NCBI GenBank assembly: GCA_900547275.1
Contig: URGA01000004.1
Location: 1-49,002 of the forward strand
Direction of reading: 5' to 3'
Source: an uncultured Oscillospiraceae bacterium
GTDB lineage: Bacteria > Bacillota > Clostridia > Oscillospirales > Acutalibacteraceae
Length of the DNA: 49,002 bases
The position numbers and the translations under genes were made by a program. The notes below the pieces were generated by a model. It did not search any database and had not been told where the DNA came from. It saw only the letters and a program-made list of their open reading frames with translations. Shown here one piece after another: positions 8,145 to 18,931 of this stretch (positions are counted from its first letter, which is position 1; every line of letters starts with the position of its first letter).

Positions 8145-10370
8145 CTACTTTATTATATCATCGTTGTCAACAGATAAAAAATGAACAAGAGCGCTGTAAC
8201 GCCTGCTTTTTTTGTCATTTTCAACCATTGCCCTTATACTGCCCTCAGTGCCGACCAAAACGATAAGATTTTTCGCCCTTGTAAGCGCTGTGTAAAAAAG
8301 GTTTCGGTAACAAAGTTTTTGAGGAGCGCCGATAGTCGGCATAACCACCGCGGCAAATTCAGAACCCTGACTTTTGTGCACCGTCATTGCATACGCAAGT
8401 TCAAGCTGATTTGCGTTTTCTATTGAATACATTGCCTCGCGGTCGTCGAAACGCACGTTGATTATATCCTGGGCACGGTCAATTCGTGTAAGAATACCGA
8501 TATCTCCGTTAAAAACTCCGCTCCCGCTTTCGTCTTTTCTGAACCAGGGCACGTCGTAATTATTTTTAACCTGCATTACCCTGTCGCCTTCACGCAGAAT
8601 ATAGCCTTTATACCTGATTTCATTTTTGCTTTCGTCAGGAGGATTAAGTTTCTGCTGAAGAATAGCATTGAGATTTTCCGTGCCAGTTTCGCCTTTTCGC
8701 GAGGGACAGAGCACCTGAATATCCTTGATACAGTCATAACCGTAACCTGCAGGTATTCGGCGGGTAACAAGGTCGAGTATTTTTCTGGGCGCAAGATAAC
8801 GCGACGGCTCGTTGAGGAAAAAGAAATCAGAATCTTTGCTGTTATCATGCAGTTGGGGCATTTCACCCGCAACAACAAGATGGGCGTTCGTTACAATTCT
8901 GCTCTGCATCGCCTGACGGAATACCTTGTCGAGACTGATTACATCGATAAGTCCGCTTTTCATAAGGTCTGACAAAACGTTTCCTGCTCCTACGGGCGGC
9001 AGCTGGTCTTTGTCCCCTACCATTATCAGTCTGCAATGAAGCGGCAGAGCATCCAAAAGAGCGGCAAATATTGTAACGTCAACCATAGAAAGTTCATCAA
9101 CTATTACGGCGTCAACATCAAGCGGATTTCGCAGGTTATACACGAATTCCGGCTGTGTTGCTCCCTCCCGATATTCCACTTCAAGCAAACGATGAATTGT
9201 TTTTGCCTCGCATCCGGTAAGCTCAGTCATCCGCTGAGCCGCACGTCCCGTAGGCGCCGCCAGGGCAACATTCATCCCCCTGTTTTTCATCATTGTTATT
9301 ATACCTTTAACGGTAGTGGTTTTACCTGTACCGGGTCCGCCGGTCAAAATAAGAAGTCCTTTTTTTGTCGCTATTTCAATAGCAAGGCGTTGTTTATCGT
9401 CAAAAGTAATTCCATTTGCACTTTCAAACGCAAGCACCTCGGAAGTAAAAATTTCACACTCCTGTGGCGGATACTTAGTCATTATCCTTATTCTCTGGGC
9501 AATGGAACTTTCAGCGCGGTATATCTCCGGCAGAAAAAGAAATTCCTTACAATCAATCTCTTCTGATATCAACTGAACCGCTTCAAGGGCGGCATCAATA
9601 GCCGCTTCGGCTTCGTCTTCCGTGCATTCGAGCAACTGGACTGCCGGCTTAATCAGACTTTTTCGGGGCAAACAAGTATGTCCGTTATGGAGATTATATC
9701 TGACAATATATGTAACAGCCGCCTGAGCGCGGTATGAAAAATCAGGTGCTTTTTCCATTGAAAAAGCAATTTCATCCGCTCGTTCAAAAGAGAAGCCGCC
9801 GTCCTCGGTAACAAATGCGTATGGATTTTCCTTTATTATTTCCGCGGCACTGCTTTGGTAAAGATTAAAAGCCTGGAAAGCCTCGCTCTGGGTCAACCCC
9901 ATATTTGTAAGTTCTTCCATAACTTCACGGGAAGCGAACTGAGTTTTGAAATCTCTGCTGATTTTTTTCGCCTTTGAAAGGCTTATTCCTTTTATCTGGG
10001 CAAGCCGCTCAGGCTCGTTCTCTATAACTGAAAAAGAATCAGTTCCGAATGTTTCTACAATTTTAAGCGCGGTAGATTCCCTTACGCCTTTTATTATTCC
10101 GCTGGAAAGATAGCGAAGTATTCCGGAAGCGTCAGCAGGAAGTGTTACCGTTGCTCGCTCCGCTTTAAACTGTCTTCCGAAACTGGGGTGAAGCACCCAC
10201 TGCCCCTGAAAGACTGCTTCTTCGCCTTCCGCGATTGTTCCCATTTCGCCTACAACGGTTACTGCGTCGTCACCTGTGTTGACCTCAAGGACGGTAAAAC
10301 CGTTTTGGGGATTGCGGTAAGACACTTCTTCAACGCGGCCTGTTAAATTTTCTTTTTCATTATCAGGCAT
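8145..10370 (-). CDS. recD2: RecD2-type ATP-dependent 5'-3' DNA helicase
   Basis: SF1B helicase of the RecD2/TraA class, a stand-alone DNA repair and replication-fork helicase that does not need RecBC. With the ATG at 10370 it has 741 residues. This ATG has GGAG at 10377-10380, six bases upstream; the further TTG at 10382 overlaps that SD and is unlikely. It has an N-terminal OB-like region, a helix-hairpin-helix region, then Walker A GGPGTGKTTTVKG (about 344-356), Walker B DELSMVD, and a C-terminal UvrD_C_2 domain with TVHKSQGSEF and LFYTALTRAK. It is transcribed from its own promoter after the tuf terminator and probably reads into the mreB-like and ECF genes. Confidence 0.96.
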   Translation of the reverse strand: MPDNEKENLTGRVEEVSYRNPQNGFTVLEVNTGDDAVTVVGEMGTIAEGEEAVFQGQWVLHPSFGRQFKAERATVTLPADASGILRYLSSGIIKGVRESTALKIVETFGTDSFSVIENEPERLAQIKGISLSKAKKISRDFKTQFASREVMEELTNMGLTQSEAFQAFNLYQSSAAEIIKENPYAFVTEDGGFSFERADEIAFSMEKAPDFSYRAQAAVTYIVRYNLHNGHTCLPRKSLIKPAVQLLECTEDEAEAAIDAALEAVQLISEEIDCKEFLFLPEIYRAESSIAQRIRIMTKYPPQECEIFTSEVLAFESANGITFDDKQRLAIEIATKKGLLILTGGPGTGKTTTVKGIITMMKNRGMNVALAAPTGRAAQRMTELTGCEAKTIHRLLEVEYREGATQPEFVYNLRNPLDVDAVIVDELSMVDVTIFAALLDALPLHCRLIMVGDKDQLPPVGAGNVLSDLMKSGLIDVISLDKVFRQAMQSRIVTNAHLVVAGEMPQLHDNSKDSDFFFLNEPSRYLAPRKILDLVTRRIPAGYGYDCIKDIQVLCPSRKGETGTENLNAILQQKLNPPDESKNEIRYKGYILREGDRVMQVKNNYDVPWFRKDESGSGVFNGDIGILTRIDRAQDIINVRFDDREAMYSIENANQLELAYAMTVHKSQGSEFAAVVMPTIGAPQKLCYRNLFYTALTRAKNLIVLVGTEGSIRAMVENDKKSRRYSALVHFLSVDNDDIIK

Positions 10371-10410
10371 ATTGAGCTCCAATCACGAAACAGAAATTTA
10401 CAATGGATTT

Positions 10411-10439
10411 ATTATACCATATTTCATTAGACTTTTACA
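10411..10439 (-). promoter_or_regulatory. Promoter of recD2
   Basis: On the minus strand TGTAAA (10439-10434), a 17-base spacer and TATAAT (10416-10411) are seen, with a TGG extended -10 just upstream of the -10 hexamer. The predicted start is near 10404, about 34 bases before the recD2 ATG. Confidence 0.65.
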
Positions 10440-10460
10440 GCACAAATGAAAACAGAAAGC

Positions 10461-10496
10461 AAAAAAATAAAAGAGCAGTCAAAAGACTGCTCTTTA
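10461..10496 (-). terminator. Rho-independent terminator of the str operon (after tuf)
   Basis: A perfect 9-bp stem (10472-10480 paired with 10485-10493) with a four-base loop is followed, in the minus direction, by a T-rich tract (10471-10461). It separates tuf from recD2. Confidence 0.9.
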
Positions 10497-10513
10497 TTTA
10501 GGTAATTCAGAAA

Positions 10514-11710
10514 TTACTCGTTGATAGAAGTAACAACGCCTGAACCTACTGTTCTACCGCCTTCACGGATAGCGAAACGAAGACCTTCTTCGATAGCGAT
10601 AGGAGTGATCAGTTCAACGTCCATGTTAACGTTATCGCCGGGCATGCACATCTCTGTGCCTTCGGGAAGAGTGATAACGCCTGTAACGTCAGTTGTTCTG
10701 AAATAGAACTGAGGACGATAGTTGTTGAAGAACGGAGTATGACGGCCGCCTTCTTCCTTAGTCAGTACATAAACCTGACCTGTGAACTTTGTGTGGGGAT
10801 GGATTGAACCGGGCTTAGCCAGAACCTGACCACGCTCGATATCAGATCTCTGAACACCACGAAGCAGACAACCGATGTTGTCACCAGCCTCAGCATAGTC
10901 AAGGATCTTACGGAACATTTCGATACCTGTGCAGACTGTCTTGGAGATTTCGTCCTTAAGACCAACCATCTCAACTTCTTCACCAGTCTTGAGCTGACCT
11001 CTTTCTACTCTACCGGTAGCAACTGTACCACGGCCTGTGATTGTGAATACGTCCTCAACAGGCATAAGGAAAGGCAGGTCTGCCTTACGCTCAGGAGTAG
11101 GAATGTAAGAGTCAACAGCGTCCATGAGTTCCTTGATGCAAGCGCAAGCAGGATCATCGTTCGAAGTAGCTTCAAGAGCCTTAAGAGCTGAACCCTTGAT
11201 GATAGGAGTATCATCGCCCGGGAATTCGTACTCGTCAAGAGTTTCACGAATTTCCATTTCAACGAGGTCAAGAAGTTCAGGATCGTCTACCTGGTCTGTC
11301 TTGTTCATGAATACGATGATATAAGGTACGCCAACCTGACGAGCAAGAAGCAGGTGCTCCTTAGTCTGAGCCATGGGGCCGTCGGTAGCAGCGATAACAA
11401 GGATAGCGCCGTCCATCTGAGCAGCACCGGTGATCATGTTCTTGATATAGTCAGCATGTCCGGGGCAGTCAACGTGAGCATAGTGACGAGTGTCTGTCTC
11501 GTACTCAACGTGAGCGGTGTTGATTGTGATACCACGCTCTCTCTCTTCGGGAGCCTTATCGATATCAGCATAGTCCTCAAACTTTGCATAGCCCTTATTA
11601 GCAAGGTACTTTGTAATAGCAGCTGTAAGAGTTGTTTTACCATGGTCAACGTGACCGATAGTACCAATGTTAACATGGGGTTTTGATCTGTTAAAATGTT
11701 CTTTTGCCAT
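10514..11710 (-). CDS. tuf: Elongation factor Tu
   Basis: GTPase that delivers aminoacyl-tRNA to the ribosomal A site. It is complete at 398 residues. G1 is GHVDHGKT (19-26), switch I is RGITINTAHVEY, G3 is DCPGHADY, and G4 is NKTD. Domains 2 and 3 follow, with GRGTVATGRVERG. The G4 box has Thr where many bacteria have Cys, Val or Ala, a tolerated position. A GGAGG-type SD precedes the ATG. It lies last in rpsL-rpsG-fusA-tuf, 99 bases after fusA, and is ended by the terminator at 10461-10496. A 12-bp inverted repeat with promoter-like hexamers (11750-11783) lies in front of it and may allow extra transcription. Confidence 0.99.
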   Translation of the reverse strand: MAKEHFNRSKPHVNIGTIGHVDHGKTTLTAAITKYLANKGYAKFEDYADIDKAPEERERGITINTAHVEYETDTRHYAHVDCPGHADYIKNMITGAAQMDGAILVIAATDGPMAQTKEHLLLARQVGVPYIIVFMNKTDQVDDPELLDLVEMEIRETLDEYEFPGDDTPIIKGSALKALEATSNDDPACACIKELMDAVDSYIPTPERKADLPFLMPVEDVFTITGRGTVATGRVERGQLKTGEEVEMVGLKDEISKTVCTGIEMFRKILDYAEAGDNIGCLLRGVQRSDIERGQVLAKPGSIHPHTKFTGQVYVLTKEEGGRHTPFFNNYRPQFYFRTTDVTGVITLPEGTEMCMPGDNVNMDVELITPIAIEEGLRFAIREGGRTVGSGVVTSINE

Positions 11711-11749
11711 TGGAATTTCCTCCTTAAAAATTTACAACAGTAATTGTCA

Positions 11750-11783
11750 TTGCTATTTTATCAAAGTCACAATAAAATAGCAA
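11750..11783 (-). promoter_or_regulatory. 12-bp inverted repeat / possible internal promoter before tuf
   Basis: TTGCTATTTTAT (11750-11761) is the exact reverse complement of ATAAAATAGCAA (11772-11783), with a 10-base loop. On the minus strand the same bases also read TTGCTA, 17 bases, TAAAAT with a TGA just before the -10, so a weak promoter is possible. No T-run follows, so it does not look like a terminator. Confidence 0.4.
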
Positions 11784-11809
11784 GTATTTTTTAATTATTT
11801 ATTGAATTA

Positions 11810-13906
11810 TCAGTCTTTTTTTGCACGTTCACTGATAATGCTTTCGGAAATAGACTTCGGAACGGGCTCATAGCCGTCGGGTTCCATTGTGTACTGTCCG
11901 CGGCCCTGTGTCTTTGAACGCAGGTCGTTAACATAACCGAACATTTCTGAAAGCGGAACACGAGCGTTGATCTGCTTAGCACCGTTACGGTCTTCCATAC
12001 CCTGGATCTGACCACGGCGGCTGTTAAGGTCGCCGATAACGTCGCCCATGTATTCCTCAGGAACGATGACAACAACCTTCATCATCGGTTCAAGGATGAT
12101 GGGGCCGGCATTCTTTGCAGCGTCCTTAAATGCCATAGAACCCGCAATCTTAAATGCCATTTCTGAAGAGTCGACTTCGTGGTAAGAACCGTCATACAGT
12201 TCAACGCGAACGTCTACTACATTGTAGCCGGCAAGAATACCGCTCTTCATAGCGCCCTGGATACCTGCGTCAACAGCGGGGATATATTCCTTAGGAATAG
12301 CACCGCCGACGATCTGGTTAACGAATTCGTAGCCCTTGCCGATACCTGTTTCGGGATCGATATTGGGCATGATACGAATCTTACAGTGACCGTACTGACC
12401 GCTACCACCTGACTGGCGCTTATACTTAGTATCAGACTGACCTTCCTTGGTGATGGTCTCTTTGTAAGCAACCTGAGGAGCACCTACGTTAGCTTCTACC
12501 TTAAATTCACGAAGAAGACGGTCAACAATGATTTCAAGATGGAGCTCGCCCATACCTGCGATGATTGTCTGGCCTGTTTCTTCATCGGTGTAAGCCTTGA
12601 ATGTGGGGTCTTCTTCAGCAAGCTTTGCAAGACCGATACCCATCTTTTCCTGGCCTGCCTTTGTTTTAGGCTCGATAGCAACACGGATAACGGGTTCCGG
12701 GAAGTTCATTGATTCAAGGATGATCGGATGCGCTTCGTCGCAGAGAGTATCACCGGTTGTGGTGTTTTTAAGACCTACTGCAGCAGCGATATCACCTGAA
12801 TAGCAGCAGGGAATGTCTTCTCTGTGGTTTGAGTGCATCTGAAGGATACGGCCCATTCTTTCCTTATGACCCTTTACAGAGTTATAGCAGCTTGAGCCAG
12901 CATCGATTTTACCGGAATAAACACGGAAGAAGCAGATCTTACCAACGTACGGGTCGGTTGCGATCTTGAATGCAAGAGCTGCAAACGGCTCGTCGTCAGA
13001 AGAATGACGATATTCTTCCTCGTCAGTATCCGGGTTAACGCCCTTAATAGATTCAACGTCGGTAGGAGCCGGCATGTAATCTACGATAGCGTCAAGCAGG
13101 GGCTGAACGCCCTTGTTTCTGTATGAAGTACCGCATGTGATCGGTACCATTTTATTTGCAATAGTGGACTTTCTGATAGTCTTTTTAATTTCGTCAACAG
13201 TGAGTTCTTCACCAGCGAAATATTTTTCCATCAGTTCGTCGTCCATCTCAGCTACATGTTCGATGAGCTGATCACGATATTTCTGGGCAATTTCAACCAT
13301 GTCGTCCGGAATCGGCTCACGGCGAACGTCGTTTCCGAGGTCGTCGTAATAGATTTCTGCGTCCATGTTTACAAGGTCAACAATACCTCTGAAGGTATCC
13401 TCAGCGCCGATAGGCAGCTGGATGGGAAGTGCGTTGCACTTAAAACGCTCATTTACCATGTCAAGTACATTGTAGAAATCAGCGCCCATGATGTCCATCT
13501 TGTTAACATAGATCATTCTCGGAACATGGTATTCGTCAGCCTGGCGCCAAACGGTTTCAGACTGAGGCTCAACACCACCCTTTGCGCAGAGAACGGTTAC
13601 AGAACCGTCAAGTACACGCAGTGAACGCTGAACTTCTACTGTAAAGTCAACGTGTCCGGGAGTATCGATAATATTGATTCTGTGGTTTTTCCAGAAGCAT
13701 GTTGTTGCAGCTGAGGTGATTGTGATACCACGCTCCTGCTCCTGCTCCATCCAGTCCATCGTAGCAGTACCGTCGTGGGTTTCACCGATTTTGTGGTTAA
13801 TACCAGTGTAGTACAGAATACGCTCGGTGGTGGTGGTTTTACCAGCATCGATATGCGCCATAATACCGATATTTCTTGTCATCTCAAGAGATACTTTTCT
13901 TGGCAT
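11810..13906 (-). CDS. fusA: Elongation factor G
   Basis: Ribosomal translocase GTPase. It is 698 residues, the full five-domain length. G1 is AHIDAGKTTTTERILYYTG (17-35), switch I is ERGITITSAATTC, G3 is DTPGHVDF, and G4 is NKMD. Domain IV to V segments such as QSGGSGQYGHCKI and RRGQIQGMEDRNG are present. The ATG has a TAGGAGGATATT leader. It follows rpsG by 27 bases. No ribosome-protection tet-type divergence is apparent; domain IV looks like a housekeeping EF-G. Confidence 0.99.
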   Translation of the reverse strand: MPRKVSLEMTRNIGIMAHIDAGKTTTTERILYYTGINHKIGETHDGTATMDWMEQEQERGITITSAATTCFWKNHRINIIDTPGHVDFTVEVQRSLRVLDGSVTVLCAKGGVEPQSETVWRQADEYHVPRMIYVNKMDIMGADFYNVLDMVNERFKCNALPIQLPIGAEDTFRGIVDLVNMDAEIYYDDLGNDVRREPIPDDMVEIAQKYRDQLIEHVAEMDDELMEKYFAGEELTVDEIKKTIRKSTIANKMVPITCGTSYRNKGVQPLLDAIVDYMPAPTDVESIKGVNPDTDEEEYRHSSDDEPFAALAFKIATDPYVGKICFFRVYSGKIDAGSSCYNSVKGHKERMGRILQMHSNHREDIPCCYSGDIAAAVGLKNTTTGDTLCDEAHPIILESMNFPEPVIRVAIEPKTKAGQEKMGIGLAKLAEEDPTFKAYTDEETGQTIIAGMGELHLEIIVDRLLREFKVEANVGAPQVAYKETITKEGQSDTKYKRQSGGSGQYGHCKIRIMPNIDPETGIGKGYEFVNQIVGGAIPKEYIPAVDAGIQGAMKSGILAGYNVVDVRVELYDGSYHEVDSSEMAFKIAGSMAFKDAAKNAGPIILEPMMKVVVIVPEEYMGDVIGDLNSRRGQIQGMEDRNGAKQINARVPLSEMFGYVNDLRSKTQGRGQYTMEPDGYEPVPKSISESIISERAKKD

Positions 13907-13933
13907 AATATCCTCCTAATTTTAACAAACGAA

Positions 13934-14404
13934 TTAATATCTGAAATGCGCAAATGCTTTGTTTGCTTCTGCCATCTTGTGTGTATCGTCGCACTTCTTT
14001 GCTGCGCCGCCTGTCTTGTTTACAGCATCCATGATTTCAGCTGCAAGACGTTCTTTCATTGTTCTTTCAGAACGCTGACGAGCATAAAGAGTTATCCAAC
14101 GCAGACCGAGAGTCTGACGTCTTTCGGGACGAACTTCAAGAGGAACCTGGTAAGTTGCACCGCCGATACGGCGAGCCTTTACCTCGAGAACAGGCATAAC
14201 GTTTTCCATTGCGGCTTCAAAAGTCTCAAGAGGATCGTTACCTGTTTTTTCTTTAATGATGTCGAATGCGTCATAAACAATTTTCTGAGCGACACCCTTT
14301 TTTCCATCATACATGACGTTGTTGATCAGACGTGTTACAAGCTTTGAGTTGTAAAGCGGATCAGGCAGAACGTCACGCTTAGCGATCTGGCCTCTTCTTG
14401 GCAT
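13934..14404 (-). CDS. rpsG: 30S ribosomal protein S7
   Basis: Primary 16S rRNA 3'-domain assembly protein. It has 156 residues, starting MPRRG, with the S7 hallmarks NVMYDGKKGVAQKIVYDAF and RRIGGATYQVPLEVRPERR. GAAGGAGGG precedes the ATG. In E. coli, S7 represses its operon by binding the rpsL-rpsG spacer; here that spacer is an unusually long 176 bases with small hairpins, so a comparable control is possible but unproven. Confidence 0.99.
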   Translation of the reverse strand: MPRRGQIAKRDVLPDPLYNSKLVTRLINNVMYDGKKGVAQKIVYDAFDIIKEKTGNDPLETFEAAMENVMPVLEVKARRIGGATYQVPLEVRPERRQTLGLRWITLYARQRSERTMKERLAAEIMDAVNKTGGAAKKCDDTHKMAEANKAFAHFRY

Positions 14405-14580
14405 CTTCGCTTCCCTCCTTCATAATATTCATGAGTTCATAGGTACTCGAGTTTTTCCCGTGGAGCCAACAAAAAGGTCATATACCGCATATAACATATA
14501 TATAAAGTATATAAACTTTTGCCGGATTTCCAAACAAGAAGATATCAGAATAATCTGACTTTTTCTGCAATCAGCAGAAA
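14405..14580 (-). other. Long rpsL-rpsG spacer with hairpins
   Basis: A 176-base spacer in an otherwise compact operon. A 7-bp hairpin (14562-14568 with 14574-14580) directly follows the rpsL stop. A second, weak 5-bp stem is formed by TCAGA and TCTGA at 14543-14556. The middle is a very AT-rich block of repeated TATATA. I see no ORF and no strong promoter. Confidence 0.5.
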
Positions 14581-15003
14581 TTATTTTTTGGCGGCCTTCG
14601 GTCTCTTGGCACCATACTTTGAACGTCCCTGCATTCTTCCGTTAACACCCTGAGTATCGAGTGTGCCGCGGATGATGTGGTAACGTACACCGGGAAGGTC
14701 CTTTACACGTCCGCCACGGATCATAACTACGGAGTGCTCCTGAAGGTTATGACCTACACCGGGGATGTAAGCAGAAACTTCAATACCGTTTGTCAGACGA
14801 ACTCTGGCGATCTTACGAAGAGCTGAGTTAGGCTTTTTCGGCGTTGCTGTTTTAACCGCTGTGCATACGCCGCGCTTCTGGGGAGAATTGTTATCTGTCA
14901 TAACATTCTTCTTTGTGTTGAGACCCTTAAGCAGAGCCGGTGTCTTTGACTTCTTTTCCAGCGTCTTACGACCTGTTCTTACAAGTTGGTTAAAGGTAGG
15001 CAA
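14581..15003 (-). CDS. rpsL: 30S ribosomal protein S12
   Basis: Decoding-centre protein of the small subunit. It has 140 residues: an MPTFNQLVR start, TPKKPNSALRKIARVRL, the catalytic-loop PGVGHNLQEHSVVMIRGGR, and RVKDLPGVRYHIIRG. The lysines and neighbouring residues that mutate in streptomycin resistance (KKPNS and RVKDLPG) look wild type, so resistance through S12 is not predicted. AAAGGAG lies at 15012-15018. It is the first gene of the str operon, whose promoter (15199-15228) is inside the end of rpoC, and it is preceded by a structured leader. Confidence 0.99.
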   Translation of the reverse strand: MPTFNQLVRTGRKTLEKKSKTPALLKGLNTKKNVMTDNNSPQKRGVCTAVKTATPKKPNSALRKIARVRLTNGIEVSAYIPGVGHNLQEHSVVMIRGGRVKDLPGVRYHIIRGTLDTQGVNGRMQGRSKYGAKRPKAAKK

Positions 15004-15027
15004 TCGTTTATCTCCTTTCGAATTATT

Positions 15028-15093
15028 TGTGCACTTCTGCGCACAAAACGCACGTTTACACGAAGCGTGCCTTTTTTACGCAGAAAACGCACA
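15028..15093 (-). promoter_or_regulatory. Composite stem-loop in the rpsL leader (SD-proximal)
   Basis: Three nested pairings close on each other: 15028-15032 with 15089-15093 (5 bp), 15035-15041 with 15079-15085 (7 bp), and 15050-15054 with 15066-15070 (5 bp). The base of the stem lies about ten bases from the rpsL SD. It could shield or present the SD. No T-run follows on the coding strand. Confidence 0.5.
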
Positions 15094-15097
15094 TGCA

Positions 15098-15121
15098 GGG
15101 GCAGAGAACAATCTCCGCCCC
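15098..15121 (-). promoter_or_regulatory. Strong 10-bp hairpin in the rpsL leader
   Basis: On the minus strand GGGGCGGAGA, loop TTGT, TCTCTGCCCC form a 10-bp stem with one G-U pair. There is no adjacent T-run, so it is more likely a structured leader element or processing site than a terminator. Confidence 0.6.
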
Positions 15122-15146
15122 AATATTTTGTGCATTTGGTCAATTT

Positions 15147-15186
15147 GAGAGCTTTTGATTTGTTGAATTTCAACAAAATTGCTCTC
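15147..15186 (-). promoter_or_regulatory. Promoter-proximal nested hairpin in the rpsL leader
   Basis: The outer pair GAGAGC/GCTCTC (15186-15181 with 15152-15147) encloses an inner 8-bp AT-rich pair, TTTGTTGA/TCAACAAA. It begins within about ten bases of the predicted transcription start, which is typical of 5'-end protecting or protein-binding leader structures. Confidence 0.5.
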
Positions 15187-15198
15187 ACGCAAGTTAGT

Positions 15199-15228
15199 AG
15201 TATATCACGCGGCTGTGCTCTTTGTCAA
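15199..15228 (-). promoter_or_regulatory. sigma-A promoter of rpsL-rpsG-fusA-tuf
   Basis: On the minus strand TTGACA (15228-15223), an 18-base spacer and TATACT (15204-15199) are seen, with TGA just upstream of the -10. It lies immediately after the rpoC stop codon (15230-15232), so the str genes can be transcribed separately from rpoBC. The start is near 15192, giving a leader of about 190 nt. Confidence 0.78.
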
Positions 15229-15229
15229 G

Positions 15230-18880
<3,651 letters not shown>

Positions 18881-18931
18881 ATGGAAGCACTCCTTTATAT
18901 ATAATGTAATGTCGGAATTGCGGCTTAACCG

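Noticed and set aside
14562..14583. Terminator after rpsL
   Set aside because: The hairpin is followed by a T-run on the wrong (plus) strand; on the coding strand no T-run follows.
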